Assembly (NCBI GenBank): GCA_031417395.1
Contig: JANOVM010000034.1
Span: 1 to 64,000, forward strand
Length of the DNA stretch: 64,000 nt
From: JADKIH01 sp031417395
GTDB taxonomy: Bacteria > Bacteroidota > Bacteroidia > AKYH767-A > 2013-40CM-41-45
Direction: 5' to 3'
Of the stretch, positions 16,433-25,447 are shown piece after piece; positions within the stretch are counted from its first letter, which is position 1; every line of letters starts with the position of its first letter. A program made the position numbers and the translations under genes. The notes under the pieces were generated by a model. That model was not told the DNA's origin, made no database searches, and saw only the letters and a program-made list of their open reading frames with translations.

Positions 16433-19135
16433 ATGAAATACTTTAAAATAATTTTTTGTTTCTTTCTTCTAATTATTATTAATCAAACATTGGCAGGAGC
16501 AATTCCCAATTCCCAATCCATCGAGTTTTCTACTATTGCTTCAACAACAAGCGTCACAAACGACGATCCATGTAATGCTATTCCATTAACATTGGGAATC
16601 ACTTGTTCCGGTATATTAGGCGATAATACAGCAGCTACTAATTCTTCTATTGCCGATGAAACGTGTGATGGTCCCAACAGCAATGGCGATGTTTGGTATA
16701 CAGCACAAGTTGGTGCCAATGGAACATTAATCATTGAAACCGATACGGGAACGCTTACAGACATGGGTATGGCCATTTATGAAGCAGTAAACTGTTCAAC
16801 GTTAACATCCTTTGCCTGTGTCCCTGGAGGAAGTCCAAGTGCAGCAGCAATGCCATATATAAGCATAACAACACTTTCACCCGGAACAGTAGTGTATATT
16901 CGTCTTTGGGATGTAAATAATGATGAAACAGGTGACTTCAGCATTTGTGCTTATGTAAACTGTAATGCCAGCGTAGCCATTATAGGAAACAATAGCGGTT
17001 GCAGTGCAACTTCTACTCAATTATGTGCAACGCCCGGTTTTGTTTCCTATTCATGGACAGGCGGAAGTTCATTAGACTGTATAAATGTTAATTCAATTGG
17101 TACTAACACCTATACGGTTACAGTAACGGATGCTGACGGCTGCACGGCATCTAACTCACATACAATAACAGTAACAACATCTCCAACAATTTCGATTAAC
17201 GGTCCTGCAACAGCTTGTCCGGAAAGCAATCCCCAATTATGCGTATCCGGTTCTTTCAGCGTGTATCAATGGAACACAGGTGCTTCAAACAGTTGCATTT
17301 CTCCGACAAATTCCAATACTTATTCTGTTACTGTTACTGATGCTTTTGGATGCACAGGAAGCGACGCAAAAGCGATAACCATTTATCCTGCTGCCAGTGT
17401 TTCAATAACAGGTCCTTCATCCAGCTGTCAGGGTTCAACTGCTCAATTATGTGCTACTTCAGGATTTAATATTTACAGTTGGTCTAGCGGACAAAGCACA
17501 GATTGTATTACTCCTACAACGGGAAATTTCTATACCGTTGTTGTAACCGATGCGAATAGCTGTACGGCCAGCTCCAGCGCCCCTTTTGTTGTTCTGAATC
17601 CACCTTCTTCGGCCATTACCGGACCGACATCTACATGTAATTCTACTGTTGCTCAACTTTGTGCTCCTGCAGGAGATTCTTTGTATTTATGGGGGAATGG
17701 AAATACGAACAGCTGTATTACAGCCTCTATTTCCGGATTGTACACTGTTACCGTAACAGGACTTAATGGATGTACAAGTTCATCGTCTCATTCTCTAACC
17801 ATCAATCCCTCCTTTATAATGAACGTTACCGGACCGGATTCCATATGCAGCGGATCCAGTTCTCAACTATGTGCTACAAATGGCAACTACAGTTATTCGT
17901 GGTCTAACAGTGCAACATCAGCTTGTATTAATCCGACTGCCAATGGAAACTATACGGTGGTAGCAACAAATCTTTCGAGTGGTTGTACAAAAAGTGCTTC
18001 TAAATCGTTAAACATTTTTACTCCTCTTAACGCAAATATTTCCGGACCATCTTCAGCTTGCATAGGTAGTGTTGTGCCACTTTGTGCTTCTTCGGGTGGC
18101 ACATCTTATTTGTGGTCAAATGCTAAAATTACTGATTGTATAAATGTAAACAGTAATGGTATTTATACTGTTACAATTACTGACAGCCATGGCTGCACTG
18201 CCAGTGCCACACAAACTGTTGTTTTTTCTACTTCATTTAATGTAAGCATAACAGGACCTCCAAAAGGATGCATTGGCAGCAGTTCTTCCCTTTGTGTTCC
18301 GAGTGGATATGCAACGTATGCCTGGAGTACGGGGGATACAGCTTCATGTATCAGTGTAAATAATCCCGGCAACTATTCCGTTACTGTTCACGATCAAACC
18401 GGTTGCGTTGCGAATAGTTTTAAAAATCTATCCTTTGTTTCTCCCCCTACTGTTACCATAACAGGCGACTCCTTGATTTGCGACGGAGCATTTGTTAATT
18501 GGTGTGCAACACCCGGATTTCCGGCATATCTATGGTCTAATGGAGGAACAAATGAATGCATTAATGTTTCAACGGATACAAATTATGTTGTTGAGGTAAC
18601 TGACACCAATGGGTGCACTGCTTCTGCTACCGAGCATTTAACTGTAAGAATTATTCAACCCTCTATCCAGGAATCAAATGGTAATCTGATTTGCACTCCT
18701 TACAATTCATCGTATACTTATACCTGGCTTATTAATGGCTTACCTTCAAATTGTTCAAGTGATACCTGCGTACCGGGTTTATCGGGTCTTTACTCTGTAA
18801 TTGTAAGAGATACCATTTCCAATTGCAGTGAAATTGCAACCTATAATTTCATTAATACAGGAATCACTGTTACAGACGACGATGTTTATGCCACTATATA
18901 TCCTAACCCAATTTATGGAAATGAATTTGGCATCTTTTTTAGAAACGTATCGGGTGGAAAATCCAGGATTTCTATTTTTGATGCTTTGGGTAAAACAGTC
19001 TATACAGAAAGTCTTTTTATCAGTGAAAAATATTTCTATCATACAATTTCACTTCCGGATTATGCTAAAGGTGTACTTTTTGTAAACATTCTAAATGAAA
19101 AAGGAAGTTTTCTGAAAAGAATAGTACGCTATTAG
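16433..19135 (+). CDS. T9SS-secreted repeat protein with four-cysteine Ig-like repeats
   Basis: A 900-residue exported protein. A signal peptide (MKYFKIIFCFFLLIIINQTLA) is followed by a beta-rich domain of about 130 residues (DDPCNAIPL to DFSICAY) that resembles pre-peptidase C-terminal/anchor domains. Eight repeats of about 70 residues follow. Each repeat has the plan ITGPSSxC-(8)-QLCAxxGxxxYxWSxGxxxxCIxPxxxGxYTVTVTDxxGCTAS, with four cysteines in fixed places. A degenerate ninth repeat precedes the type A T9SS sorting domain (about 820-900; YPNPIYGNEF, then GVLFVNILNEKG). It is probably a surface or matrix adhesin. No catalytic motif is visible. Flanking genes are unrelated. Confidence 0.88.
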   Translation: MKYFKIIFCFFLLIIINQTLAGAIPNSQSIEFSTIASTTSVTNDDPCNAIPLTLGITCSGILGDNTAATNSSIADETCDGPNSNGDVWYTAQVGANGTLIIETDTGTLTDMGMAIYEAVNCSTLTSFACVPGGSPSAAAMPYISITTLSPGTVVYIRLWDVNNDETGDFSICAYVNCNASVAIIGNNSGCSATSTQLCATPGFVSYSWTGGSSLDCINVNSIGTNTYTVTVTDADGCTASNSHTITVTTSPTISINGPATACPESNPQLCVSGSFSVYQWNTGASNSCISPTNSNTYSVTVTDAFGCTGSDAKAITIYPAASVSITGPSSSCQGSTAQLCATSGFNIYSWSSGQSTDCITPTTGNFYTVVVTDANSCTASSSAPFVVLNPPSSAITGPTSTCNSTVAQLCAPAGDSLYLWGNGNTNSCITASISGLYTVTVTGLNGCTSSSSHSLTINPSFIMNVTGPDSICSGSSSQLCATNGNYSYSWSNSATSACINPTANGNYTVVATNLSSGCTKSASKSLNIFTPLNANISGPSSACIGSVVPLCASSGGTSYLWSNAKITDCINVNSNGIYTVTITDSHGCTASATQTVVFSTSFNVSITGPPKGCIGSSSSLCVPSGYATYAWSTGDTASCISVNNPGNYSVTVHDQTGCVANSFKNLSFVSPPTVTITGDSLICDGAFVNWCATPGFPAYLWSNGGTNECINVSTDTNYVVEVTDTNGCTASATEHLTVRIIQPSIQESNGNLICTPYNSSYTYTWLINGLPSNCSSDTCVPGLSGLYSVIVRDTISNCSEIATYNFINTGITVTDDDVYATIYPNPIYGNEFGIFFRNVSGGKSRISIFDALGKTVYTESLFISEKYFYHTISLPDYAKGVLFVNILNEKGSFLKRIVRY

Positions 19136-19248
19136 AGTCTATTGTAAGAATAATTATTTCCACACTTGCTCAGGGTTCTGAAAAAATAACTTTCTGAAAT
19201 CTCTTACTTATAACCATTTTTTTCTGTTCCATAATAATATTTTATCTT

Positions 19249-19256
19249 TAAGTTTG
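19249..19256 (+). promoter_or_regulatory. Candidate -7 promoter box upstream of the DUF4188 gene
   Basis: TAAGTTTG matches TAnnTTTG and lies 77 bases before the ATG at 19334. The -33 element is not clear, so this is only a candidate. Confidence 0.3.
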
Positions 19257-19333
19257 AAAAACACCTTATCCTTTATTTGAGGTAAAATAATCAATACATC
19301 CTGACATTAACGAAAAACTAAAAACAATTAACC

Positions 19334-19810
19334 ATGGCAAAGACAATCAACAATAGGATGACAGTAAACATTGAAGGCGACTTTGTAGTTTTCCTTATTG
19401 GCATGCGCATAAACCGTTTTTGGAAATTCCATAAATGGATTCCTGTAGCTGCTGCTATGCCCAAAATGCTAAAAGAACTCATGGAAAAACCAGAAAGTGG
19501 ACTTCTGGGCTTTCAATTGCTTGGGGGAATTCCTCCGGTCACCATTCAGTACTGGAAGTCGTTTGAACATTTAGAAGCATATGCCAAAGACCGAAACAAT
19601 CATCATTATCCGGCATGGAAAGCCTTCAATACAAAAATCAAAAGCAATGGCGATGTTGGAATTTGGCATGAAACTTATAAAGTAAATGCCGGCAACTATG
19701 AATGCATTTACAATAATATGCCAAAATACGGGCTGGGTAAATTCAACGAACTAATTCCTGCCATGGGAAAAAGAGAGTCAGCAGGAAATAGAATAAATAG
19801 TAAAGAATAA
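19334..19810 (+). CDS. DUF4188 (monooxygenase-like) family protein
   Basis: 158 residues matching the DUF4188 pattern: MTVNIEGDFVVFLIGMRINRFWK-type N terminus (VFLIGMRINRFWKFHKW), MPKMLKELMEKPESGLLG, the IQYWKSFEHLEAYA block, and WHETYKVNAGNYECIYNNMP. The fold is predicted as a dimeric alpha-beta barrel like antibiotic monooxygenases and chlorite-dismutase relatives. Some homologues are annotated as monooxygenases, but the chemistry is untested. It is cytoplasmic. A small Fe-S protein gene follows 82 bases later on the same strand and may share the transcript. Confidence 0.82.
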   Translation: MAKTINNRMTVNIEGDFVVFLIGMRINRFWKFHKWIPVAAAMPKMLKELMEKPESGLLGFQLLGGIPPVTIQYWKSFEHLEAYAKDRNNHHYPAWKAFNTKIKSNGDVGIWHETYKVNAGNYECIYNNMPKYGLGKFNELIPAMGKRESAGNRINSKE

Positions 19811-19892
19811 ACCTCAATTCCATATAATCATAAACAAAGATAAATCAATAATCCATTCAAATAAAAAACTATTTAAATCAAATATATTTCTC

Positions 19893-20123
19893 ATGAAAGA
19901 TCTGACAAAACATTACACGAACGGTGAGGTAACAATTGTATGGAAGCCTAAAATTTGCAGTCATTCCGGTATTTGTGTAAAAGGACTTCCCGAAGTATTC
20001 CATACAAAGGAATTGCCATGGATTACTCCGGAAAATTCTTCAACAGAAAAAATTATCGATCAGGTAAAAAATTGTCCGAGTGGGGCTTTGAGTTATTTAA
20101 TGAATTCGGAGTCAAAAATTTAA
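19893..20123 (+). CDS. Small (4Fe-4S) mono-cluster protein, YjdI/Fer4_19 family
   Basis: 76 residues. The pattern CSHSGICVKGLPEVF with Cys22, His24 and Cys28, and the C-terminal NCPSGAL with Cys61, is typical of the YjdI-like divergent ferredoxin-type family (Fer4_19), which often accompanies GNAT acetyltransferase or CDGSH domains. Here it stands alone after the DUF4188 gene. It is presumably a cytoplasmic electron carrier or Fe-S sensor. Its stop codon overlaps the stop of the convergent minus-strand YHYH gene by four bases. Confidence 0.87.
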   Translation: MKDLTKHYTNGEVTIVWKPKICSHSGICVKGLPEVFHTKELPWITPENSSTEKIIDQVKNCPSGALSYLMNSESKI

Positions 20124-21487
20124 TTAGTACCTATTAATATTTTTTTAGTTTTTGATCTGTTACCTCCTGAAGTTTTTACAAAATAAATTCCCGAATAAAC
20201 CGTCTGCAAATCAAAATAACACATCGTACTTCCCTGATATAAATTTTGTTTTTGTACCAGCTTACCTTCTATATTTAATAGTTCAACCTCCCTATCGTAT
20301 GGCTGCGATATATTGGACTGAATTACAAGGATATCATTTGCAGAACTTGGGAAAATAGTTACATCTAAATCTTTATCATTAATATTTTCTATATCAGTTG
20401 TTGGAGGAGTATATGTTGTAACTCCACCGGGTACTGTTGCATGTGCAAATGAAGAACCGGGACCTCCTGAAGGAGCAACACCATAATAGGTTGATCCAAG
20501 TATATATGGAAAAACAGGATTGCCAACAGAATCAATAGTGGCAAAATAGCAATAGATGCCGTTTGGATAATTAGGTGTAATGCAAAAACGTCCGTTGTGC
20601 ACATCCAAATCACCGGAGCCATTGATGAATTCAAAATCCTCAGAATATGCTCCCAATGTTGCCGGTAATGGTGTTGAACCGGGAAGCATAGAGGTAATCA
20701 TATCTGTAAAATTTGGTCCTACTGCGGGAGTACCGTCAGGAAGTGTTGTTCTTGAAGTAATATTTCTAAGATGATACCCGGGAGTAATTCTTTTAATTGG
20801 ACTAAGTGAATCCATAGGGTCACTGTATCCATATGCGCCATAAATAGGAAACCCATCAGAAGCAAAGCCCAGAAGTGGTCCATGCTCCGTGCTATCGGGA
20901 ACGTACAAACCATCAGCCAGATAAACATTGCAAATACTGGACATTGGAATTGAAGAAATATTGAAAGCAGTTGGATTCTGATGAACATGGTAATCAGATG
21001 TCATTGGCCCCGGATGACCGTGAGCACAATCAAAACCAAGATTTTCAAAATAGACTGCATTCTGATGCCACTTCCCTGCATTGTTATACGTTGCAGCATC
21101 TCTGTTATTATAAGCAACGGTTCCATTAATAAAAACTGCCACAGAACCCATTCCTACATTGGTAGGTGTGCCTGTATTGTCAACAGGATTCAATGGAATT
21201 TTAAAAACATAATTATTATCTAATGCTAAACTTGAAATACCCAGAGCATAAGGACCTGTTATATAGGATGGAATGCCGGTAGCATTAATATAGGCATCTG
21301 TAGAGGAATACCTTACCTGCTGAACATTGGCAAGTGTAGCATCACTTATTGGAACGGAATTACCTGTTACATAATGTCTTCCCATAATACCTGTGGTATT
21401 AAAAAGCCATTTTGTAATTGCAGGGTTCGTCTGGCAATATACCATACCTGTGAGCAGGATTAAAATCGGAGTTAGTAATTTTTTCAT
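20120..21487 (-). CDS. YHYH domain protein with T9SS sorting domain (third copy)
   Basis: 455 residues. A signal peptide (MKKLLTPILILLTGMVYC) leads into a YHYH-family domain (PF14240) over about residues 25-340. Marker segments are DAATYNNAGKWHQNAVYFE, CAHGHPGPMTSDYHVH, ASDGFPIYGAYGYSDPMD and the DLDVHNGRFCITPNYPNG motif. The signature here is Y166-H167-V-H169 rather than the Y-H-H-H of its two paralogues. A T9SS type A sorting domain follows (about 375-455; GIYFVKTSGGN). YHYH proteins are mostly of unknown function; the conserved histidines, cysteines and operon context suggest metal binding. It is the last gene of the copper-type operon, 33 bases after the MbnH-like gene. Confidence 0.85.
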   Translation of the reverse strand: MKKLLTPILILLTGMVYCQTNPAITKWLFNTTGIMGRHYVTGNSVPISDATLANVQQVRYSSTDAYINATGIPSYITGPYALGISSLALDNNYVFKIPLNPVDNTGTPTNVGMGSVAVFINGTVAYNNRDAATYNNAGKWHQNAVYFENLGFDCAHGHPGPMTSDYHVHQNPTAFNISSIPMSSICNVYLADGLYVPDSTEHGPLLGFASDGFPIYGAYGYSDPMDSLSPIKRITPGYHLRNITSRTTLPDGTPAVGPNFTDMITSMLPGSTPLPATLGAYSEDFEFINGSGDLDVHNGRFCITPNYPNGIYCYFATIDSVGNPVFPYILGSTYYGVAPSGGPGSSFAHATVPGGVTTYTPPTTDIENINDKDLDVTIFPSSANDILVIQSNISQPYDREVELLNIEGKLVQKQNLYQGSTMCYFDLQTVYSGIYFVKTSGGNRSKTKKILIGTN

Positions 21488-21520
21488 TGTTTATATTTTT
21501 TAGTTTTTATTAGAGAAGTA

Positions 21521-22564
21521 TTATTTCATGTTGGGATCAGCAAAGCGTCTGTCATAAAGATATTCCTTATCTGTGAGCGTTAAAAGAAAAGCAATTAAAT
21601 CCTTTTGATCCATTTCATTCAACACTCCTATCTTAAATAAAGCAGAATCGGCGTTTGGAGAATATGCTTCAGGACTTGCATAATGAGCGATTACATCTTT
21701 TAGCTTTTTAAATCTTCCATCGTGAGCATAAGGGTATGTCATTTCAACATTTCTTAAACTTGGCACCTTGAATTTATTAAAATCGTTATCAATTCCTGTA
21801 ACATCTCCCCTGCCTTTATCATGTAGGGCTGTATCAGGTGTTAAGCCAATATTTCTATAGCTATTATCTGTAAACAATGGTTCTTTATGACAACTTTCAC
21901 ATTTGCTGCGAAACAATTTCATCCCATTCATTTCCTGATCAGAAAACTTTTCTTTCCCATTCATAAATTTATCAAATTTTGAATTGCTTGAAATCATAAG
22001 AGCGAGAAATTGAGAAAGAGATTTTAAAAGTCTTTCTGAGGTTACAACAGTATCGCCGAAGGCTTTTTTAAACATAAGCGGATATATAGAATCAATCTGC
22101 AATTTACGAATGACGTTTTCAAGCGTCTCCCCCATTTCAGCAGGACCCGCGATTGGTGCTATAGGTTGCAAATCTAAATGGTTAATTCCGCCATCAGCCA
22201 TAAATGCATCCTTCCAAATTAGATTTTGCAAACCGGGAACGTTTCGCTTTCCTATTTTACCAAGAGTACCATGACTCAATGGATGATCAATATGGGCAAA
22301 AGCGGCAAAACGCTGGTGACAAGTTGCGCAACTTGTAAAATAATCGACTGAGAGGATTGGATCGTAAAATAATTTACGGCCTAAAACAAATCCTTCTGGT
22401 GTAATTTTATTTTTCTTTAAATCATACAAAGGCTTGGGAAATCCCTTCGGAATTTTCACCTGTACATCCTTCCTTTCAATTTTAAAATATGGATTATCTT
22501 CAACAAAACTGTTAAACAGAAATGCTGTTAAAAATAATACAACTAAAACAAGAATGGATTTCAT
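21521..22564 (-). CDS. Di-heme cytochrome c peroxidase family protein, MbnH-like
   Basis: 347 residues with an N-terminal hydrophobic export signal (SILVLVVLFLTAFLF). There are two c-type heme sites, C79-A-T-C82-H83 and C222-E-S-C225-H226, about 143 residues apart as in bacterial di-heme peroxidases. Between them are the family blocks RNVPGLQNLIWKDAFMADGG and PAEMGETLENVI. A C-terminal VPSLRNVEMTYPYAHDGRF segment completes the fold. The gene lies 11 bases downstream of the MbnP-like gene. In methanobactin operons, MbnH oxidises a tryptophan of its partner MbnP to kynurenine, creating a copper site. The pair's adjacency makes that activity more likely here than plain peroxide removal, but it is inference. 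Confidence 0.87.
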   Translation of the reverse strand: MKSILVLVVLFLTAFLFNSFVEDNPYFKIERKDVQVKIPKGFPKPLYDLKKNKITPEGFVLGRKLFYDPILSVDYFTSCATCHQRFAAFAHIDHPLSHGTLGKIGKRNVPGLQNLIWKDAFMADGGINHLDLQPIAPIAGPAEMGETLENVIRKLQIDSIYPLMFKKAFGDTVVTSERLLKSLSQFLALMISSNSKFDKFMNGKEKFSDQEMNGMKLFRSKCESCHKEPLFTDNSYRNIGLTPDTALHDKGRGDVTGIDNDFNKFKVPSLRNVEMTYPYAHDGRFKKLKDVIAHYASPEAYSPNADSALFKIGVLNEMDQKDLIAFLLTLTDKEYLYDRRFADPNMK

Positions 22565-22575
22565 TATTTTATTTA

Positions 22576-23328
22576 CTACTCTATTATTGTGAACATATCA
22601 ATATAATTATCAGCAATCATAACAGCATTATGAAAATCTGTAACAGAAGACAATTTGGAAAAATCAATATTTACAGGAGATTTAAAAATTTCTAAAGCGT
22701 CCGCTTTGATTTTCAAAGTTGAATTTATTGTATTATTACTAATGACTTTCTCTTCCTTAAAGTTCAACTTAATGGTACGAATACAATTTGCCGGCTGCTG
22801 ATAACCCCCAATATGGAATTCAATAATATTGCCCGGTGAGGTAGATTGAGCAGATTTACCTTCGATTTTTAAAAAAATGTATCCTGTATTCCATGCCCAA
22901 AACATGCCTTTCACAGGATCCAGGGCTCCGGATTGAATTCCGCTGCAATTGCGCAGACTGTCAACACCAAGTGTAAAACTGATACCGGAATATTTACCCG
23001 AAGGAACTCCTTTCAATAAAATTCTTTTTGAATCAGGCTCATCTTCGTCAACTAAATAATAATCATTCAATAAATAATCATTTCCATCTGCACTTACTAA
23101 ATGAATATTGCTGATATAATACCTCAATTTAGAAATTGTAAATTTTTGTCCGACAGCATTGATATATTTTACTGTATCAAATTTCAATAAAGAATCTCCG
23201 GCAAAATTTTCAAAAGAAAGAGTAATGTCAGAACCTGATTTATCTCCTTGTTTAGCAGAAACTGATGCAAGCGAGAGAACAAGAATATTAAACCAGAACC
23301 AAAGAATAGCTTTCCGAAAATCTTTCAT
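22576..23328 (-). CDS. MbnP-family copper-binding-type periplasmic protein
   Basis: 250 residues with a signal peptide (AILWFWFNILVLSLASVSA). The MbnP-family blocks are visible in order: LSFENFAGDSLLKFDTVKY, the FTISKLRYYISNIHLVSADG strand pair, SGKYSGISFTLGVDSLRN, GMFWAWNTGYIFLKIEG and EFHIGGY. The W-A-W at residues 144-146 lies in the family's most conserved stretch, making Trp144 or Trp146 the candidate for MbnH modification; which one is inference. The gene lies 37 bases after the dockerin-type YHYH gene and 11 before the di-heme gene. It is probably a secreted or periplasmic copper-binding partner. No methanobactin precursor or biosynthesis gene is in the window. Confidence 0.87.
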   Translation of the reverse strand: MKDFRKAILWFWFNILVLSLASVSAKQGDKSGSDITLSFENFAGDSLLKFDTVKYINAVGQKFTISKLRYYISNIHLVSADGNDYLLNDYYLVDEDEPDSKRILLKGVPSGKYSGISFTLGVDSLRNCSGIQSGALDPVKGMFWAWNTGYIFLKIEGKSAQSTSPGNIIEFHIGGYQQPANCIRTIKLNFKEEKVISNNTINSTLKIKADALEIFKSPVNIDFSKLSSVTDFHNAVMIADNYIDMFTIIE

Positions 23329-23365
23329 AAATCAATATTGGATGGATTAATTTTCTGAATTAAAT

Positions 23366-25426
23366 TTACGGATGAGAAACTGCTTTTGTATAATAAACAT
23401 TTCCCTCCATCAGCGAATAATCAGATGACTCAACTACACCGTCACCGGTAAGGTCCTGAGGATTGTAACCAAGCAATGTTACACTCAAAGCATTTTCAAG
23501 ATCTGAATAGTCTTGCGATTCTATGACTCCATCCTGAAATCCTAAACCATTGGAAGCATCCGATATATCGCCACTCCAAAGCGCGAAATATCCATCATTT
23601 AGGTTACAAAGGTTATTGCCGTAAGCTTTCGTTAATGAATTGGTAAAATCATAGCTGACAGAAGTGCTTGCAAAACCAACAGGTTGCGCACTCCAGGTTT
23701 CCATAGCGTTTCTATGCTTTACAACAATATAATAATTGCCGCCCAATGATGCAGAAGGAAATTCAAATGAACCAATACCGGTAGTTGATATTATATTAGA
23801 CTTTGAATAAAGTATAGAGTGTTGTGCATTAGTCGAAACCAATTGTACTTTCACAGAATCCGTAACCGAAGACGAAAGTATACCTGTCATTAAACCATTT
23901 CCGGCATAAAATCCTTCAATTAATAATTTCAGATTTAATGTTACAGAGCAAGCGGCAACATTTAAAGTAATTGAGTTTGCTGATACTGCAGCTGGAGCAG
24001 CGCAAGCAGCATTACTGACCATCTGACAGGTAACAACATCATTATTTGCAGGCGCAGATTCTAAGTAACTACTGAGTCCAGTACCAACATTAATACCATT
24101 CTTTTTCCACTGGTATAAAGGTGAGGAACCTCCGTTCACCGGACTTGCAGTAAAAGTCAGGCTGGTTCCACTGCAGATGGTGGAAGTTACAGTGCTAATA
24201 GTTACAGAAGGTGTAACTGCAGGGCTTACAGTCATTGTAACTGAATTGGAAGTAGCTGTCGTTGATGTAAGATAATATTCATTGCTTGTTAGAACACATG
24301 AAATCACATCTCCATTAGCAAGTGAATTTGTCGTATAGGTGCTTCCTGTTGCAATGTTGACATTGTTTTTTTTCCATTGATATGAAGTTACTGTACCGCC
24401 TTGAGTAACGGTAGGTGTGAACGATACAGAGTTACCTGAACAAATTGGATTTGCACTTGCTGCAATGGAGACGGTTGGTACACGTAAGGAAGTATATTGA
24501 ACAGCAGTTCCGGGAATTGTATTATGACTACCTGTTGGCCCGGTATTTCCTGCCTGAACAATACCGTAATAAGATTTATACATTGTATATGGAAAAGCAG
24601 GATTCAAAGAAGCATCCAATGTTACAAAATAAGCATAAGTACCGGTAGGATATTCAGGAGTTATGCAAAACCTGCCATTTCTAAAATCCAAATCTCCTCC
24701 GTTTGCTACAGAGAAGCTATAATCTTCCATGAAACATCCTAATGGATAAGTTGCATTAACAGCAGGACCATTTGTACGTGTGGTAGCTGAAGGATTTGTA
24801 ATTGCATAGCTGCTAACCATTCTTTTAATCGGCCCGGTACCATTTGTATTGGTATAACCGTAAGCACCGTAAATTGGAAAACCATCAAAAGCATAACCAA
24901 TAATCGGTGAGTGGCGTGTATTATCTGTTTTATCATACAAACAAGAAGGATTCACATGATGATGATATTCACCATTTGGAGCAGGATGCCCCAGACAATT
25001 ATCAAAACTCCCGCCCTCCCAGAAATATGCATTTCGATTCCAAACTCCTGCATTGTTATAAGACATTCCATCGGAAACATTGTAAACACTTACTCCATTC
25101 GTCCAAACTCCTGTATGACCTAAACCAATATTTGTAGCTGTTCCGGTGTTTTGAGCGGGATTCCTTGTAATTTTATAAACATAGTTTTGGTTTACCGGTG
25201 TGTTGGGATTTCCTGCCCAAGGACCAATGCTATACCCTGGAATGCAAGTTGCACTAACATATACATCGGTTGTCGTATAATAAATACTCTGAACATTGGA
25301 CGGTATACTATTATAACCTGTAGCACCGGTAAGGTTTCTTACCCATGTATAAAGATTTACAGTACTCTGCGCTTTAAGATTTTGCGAAGCAAAAATTAAA
25401 AACATAAATAGAAAACGCTTTGCCAT
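23366..25426 (-). CDS. YHYH domain protein with two Ig-like domains and dockerin-like C terminus
   Basis: 686 residues. After a signal peptide (FLFMFLIFASQNLKAQ) comes a YHYH domain (about 20-310). It has SYNNAGVWNRNAYFWEG, CLGHPAPNGEYHHHVNPSC with Y154-H-H-H157, and the LDFRNGRFCITPEYPTG motif. Two Ig-like modules (about 316-495) each carry QWKKN. A beta domain of about 100 residues then precedes a C-terminal pair of calcium-binding loops, LGFQDGVIESQDYSDLEN and DLTGDGVVESSDYSLMEG (about 630-680), of dockerin type. Unlike its paralogues it lacks a type A sorting domain, so its mode of anchoring differs. It lies between the 400-residue YHYH gene and the MbnP-like gene. Confidence 0.86.
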   Translation of the reverse strand: MAKRFLFMFLIFASQNLKAQSTVNLYTWVRNLTGATGYNSIPSNVQSIYYTTTDVYVSATCIPGYSIGPWAGNPNTPVNQNYVYKITRNPAQNTGTATNIGLGHTGVWTNGVSVYNVSDGMSYNNAGVWNRNAYFWEGGSFDNCLGHPAPNGEYHHHVNPSCLYDKTDNTRHSPIIGYAFDGFPIYGAYGYTNTNGTGPIKRMVSSYAITNPSATTRTNGPAVNATYPLGCFMEDYSFSVANGGDLDFRNGRFCITPEYPTGTYAYFVTLDASLNPAFPYTMYKSYYGIVQAGNTGPTGSHNTIPGTAVQYTSLRVPTVSIAASANPICSGNSVSFTPTVTQGGTVTSYQWKKNNVNIATGSTYTTNSLANGDVISCVLTSNEYYLTSTTATSNSVTMTVSPAVTPSVTISTVTSTICSGTSLTFTASPVNGGSSPLYQWKKNGINVGTGLSSYLESAPANNDVVTCQMVSNAACAAPAAVSANSITLNVAACSVTLNLKLLIEGFYAGNGLMTGILSSSVTDSVKVQLVSTNAQHSILYSKSNIISTTGIGSFEFPSASLGGNYYIVVKHRNAMETWSAQPVGFASTSVSYDFTNSLTKAYGNNLCNLNDGYFALWSGDISDASNGLGFQDGVIESQDYSDLENALSVTLLGYNPQDLTGDGVVESSDYSLMEGNVYYTKAVSHP

Positions 25427-25447
25427 GGGAGTAAATATTGAATAGTA

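Noticed and set aside
16483..16776. Antisense open frames within the repeat-protein genes, such as this one and those at 51746-52180 and 53258-53578
   Set aside because: They are shadows of long, biased repeat coding regions on the opposite strand, without recognisable domains.
21521..22564. Classical cytochrome c peroxidase acting only on peroxide
   Set aside because: Not excluded, but the adjacent MbnP-like gene makes the MbnH-type reaction the better working hypothesis.
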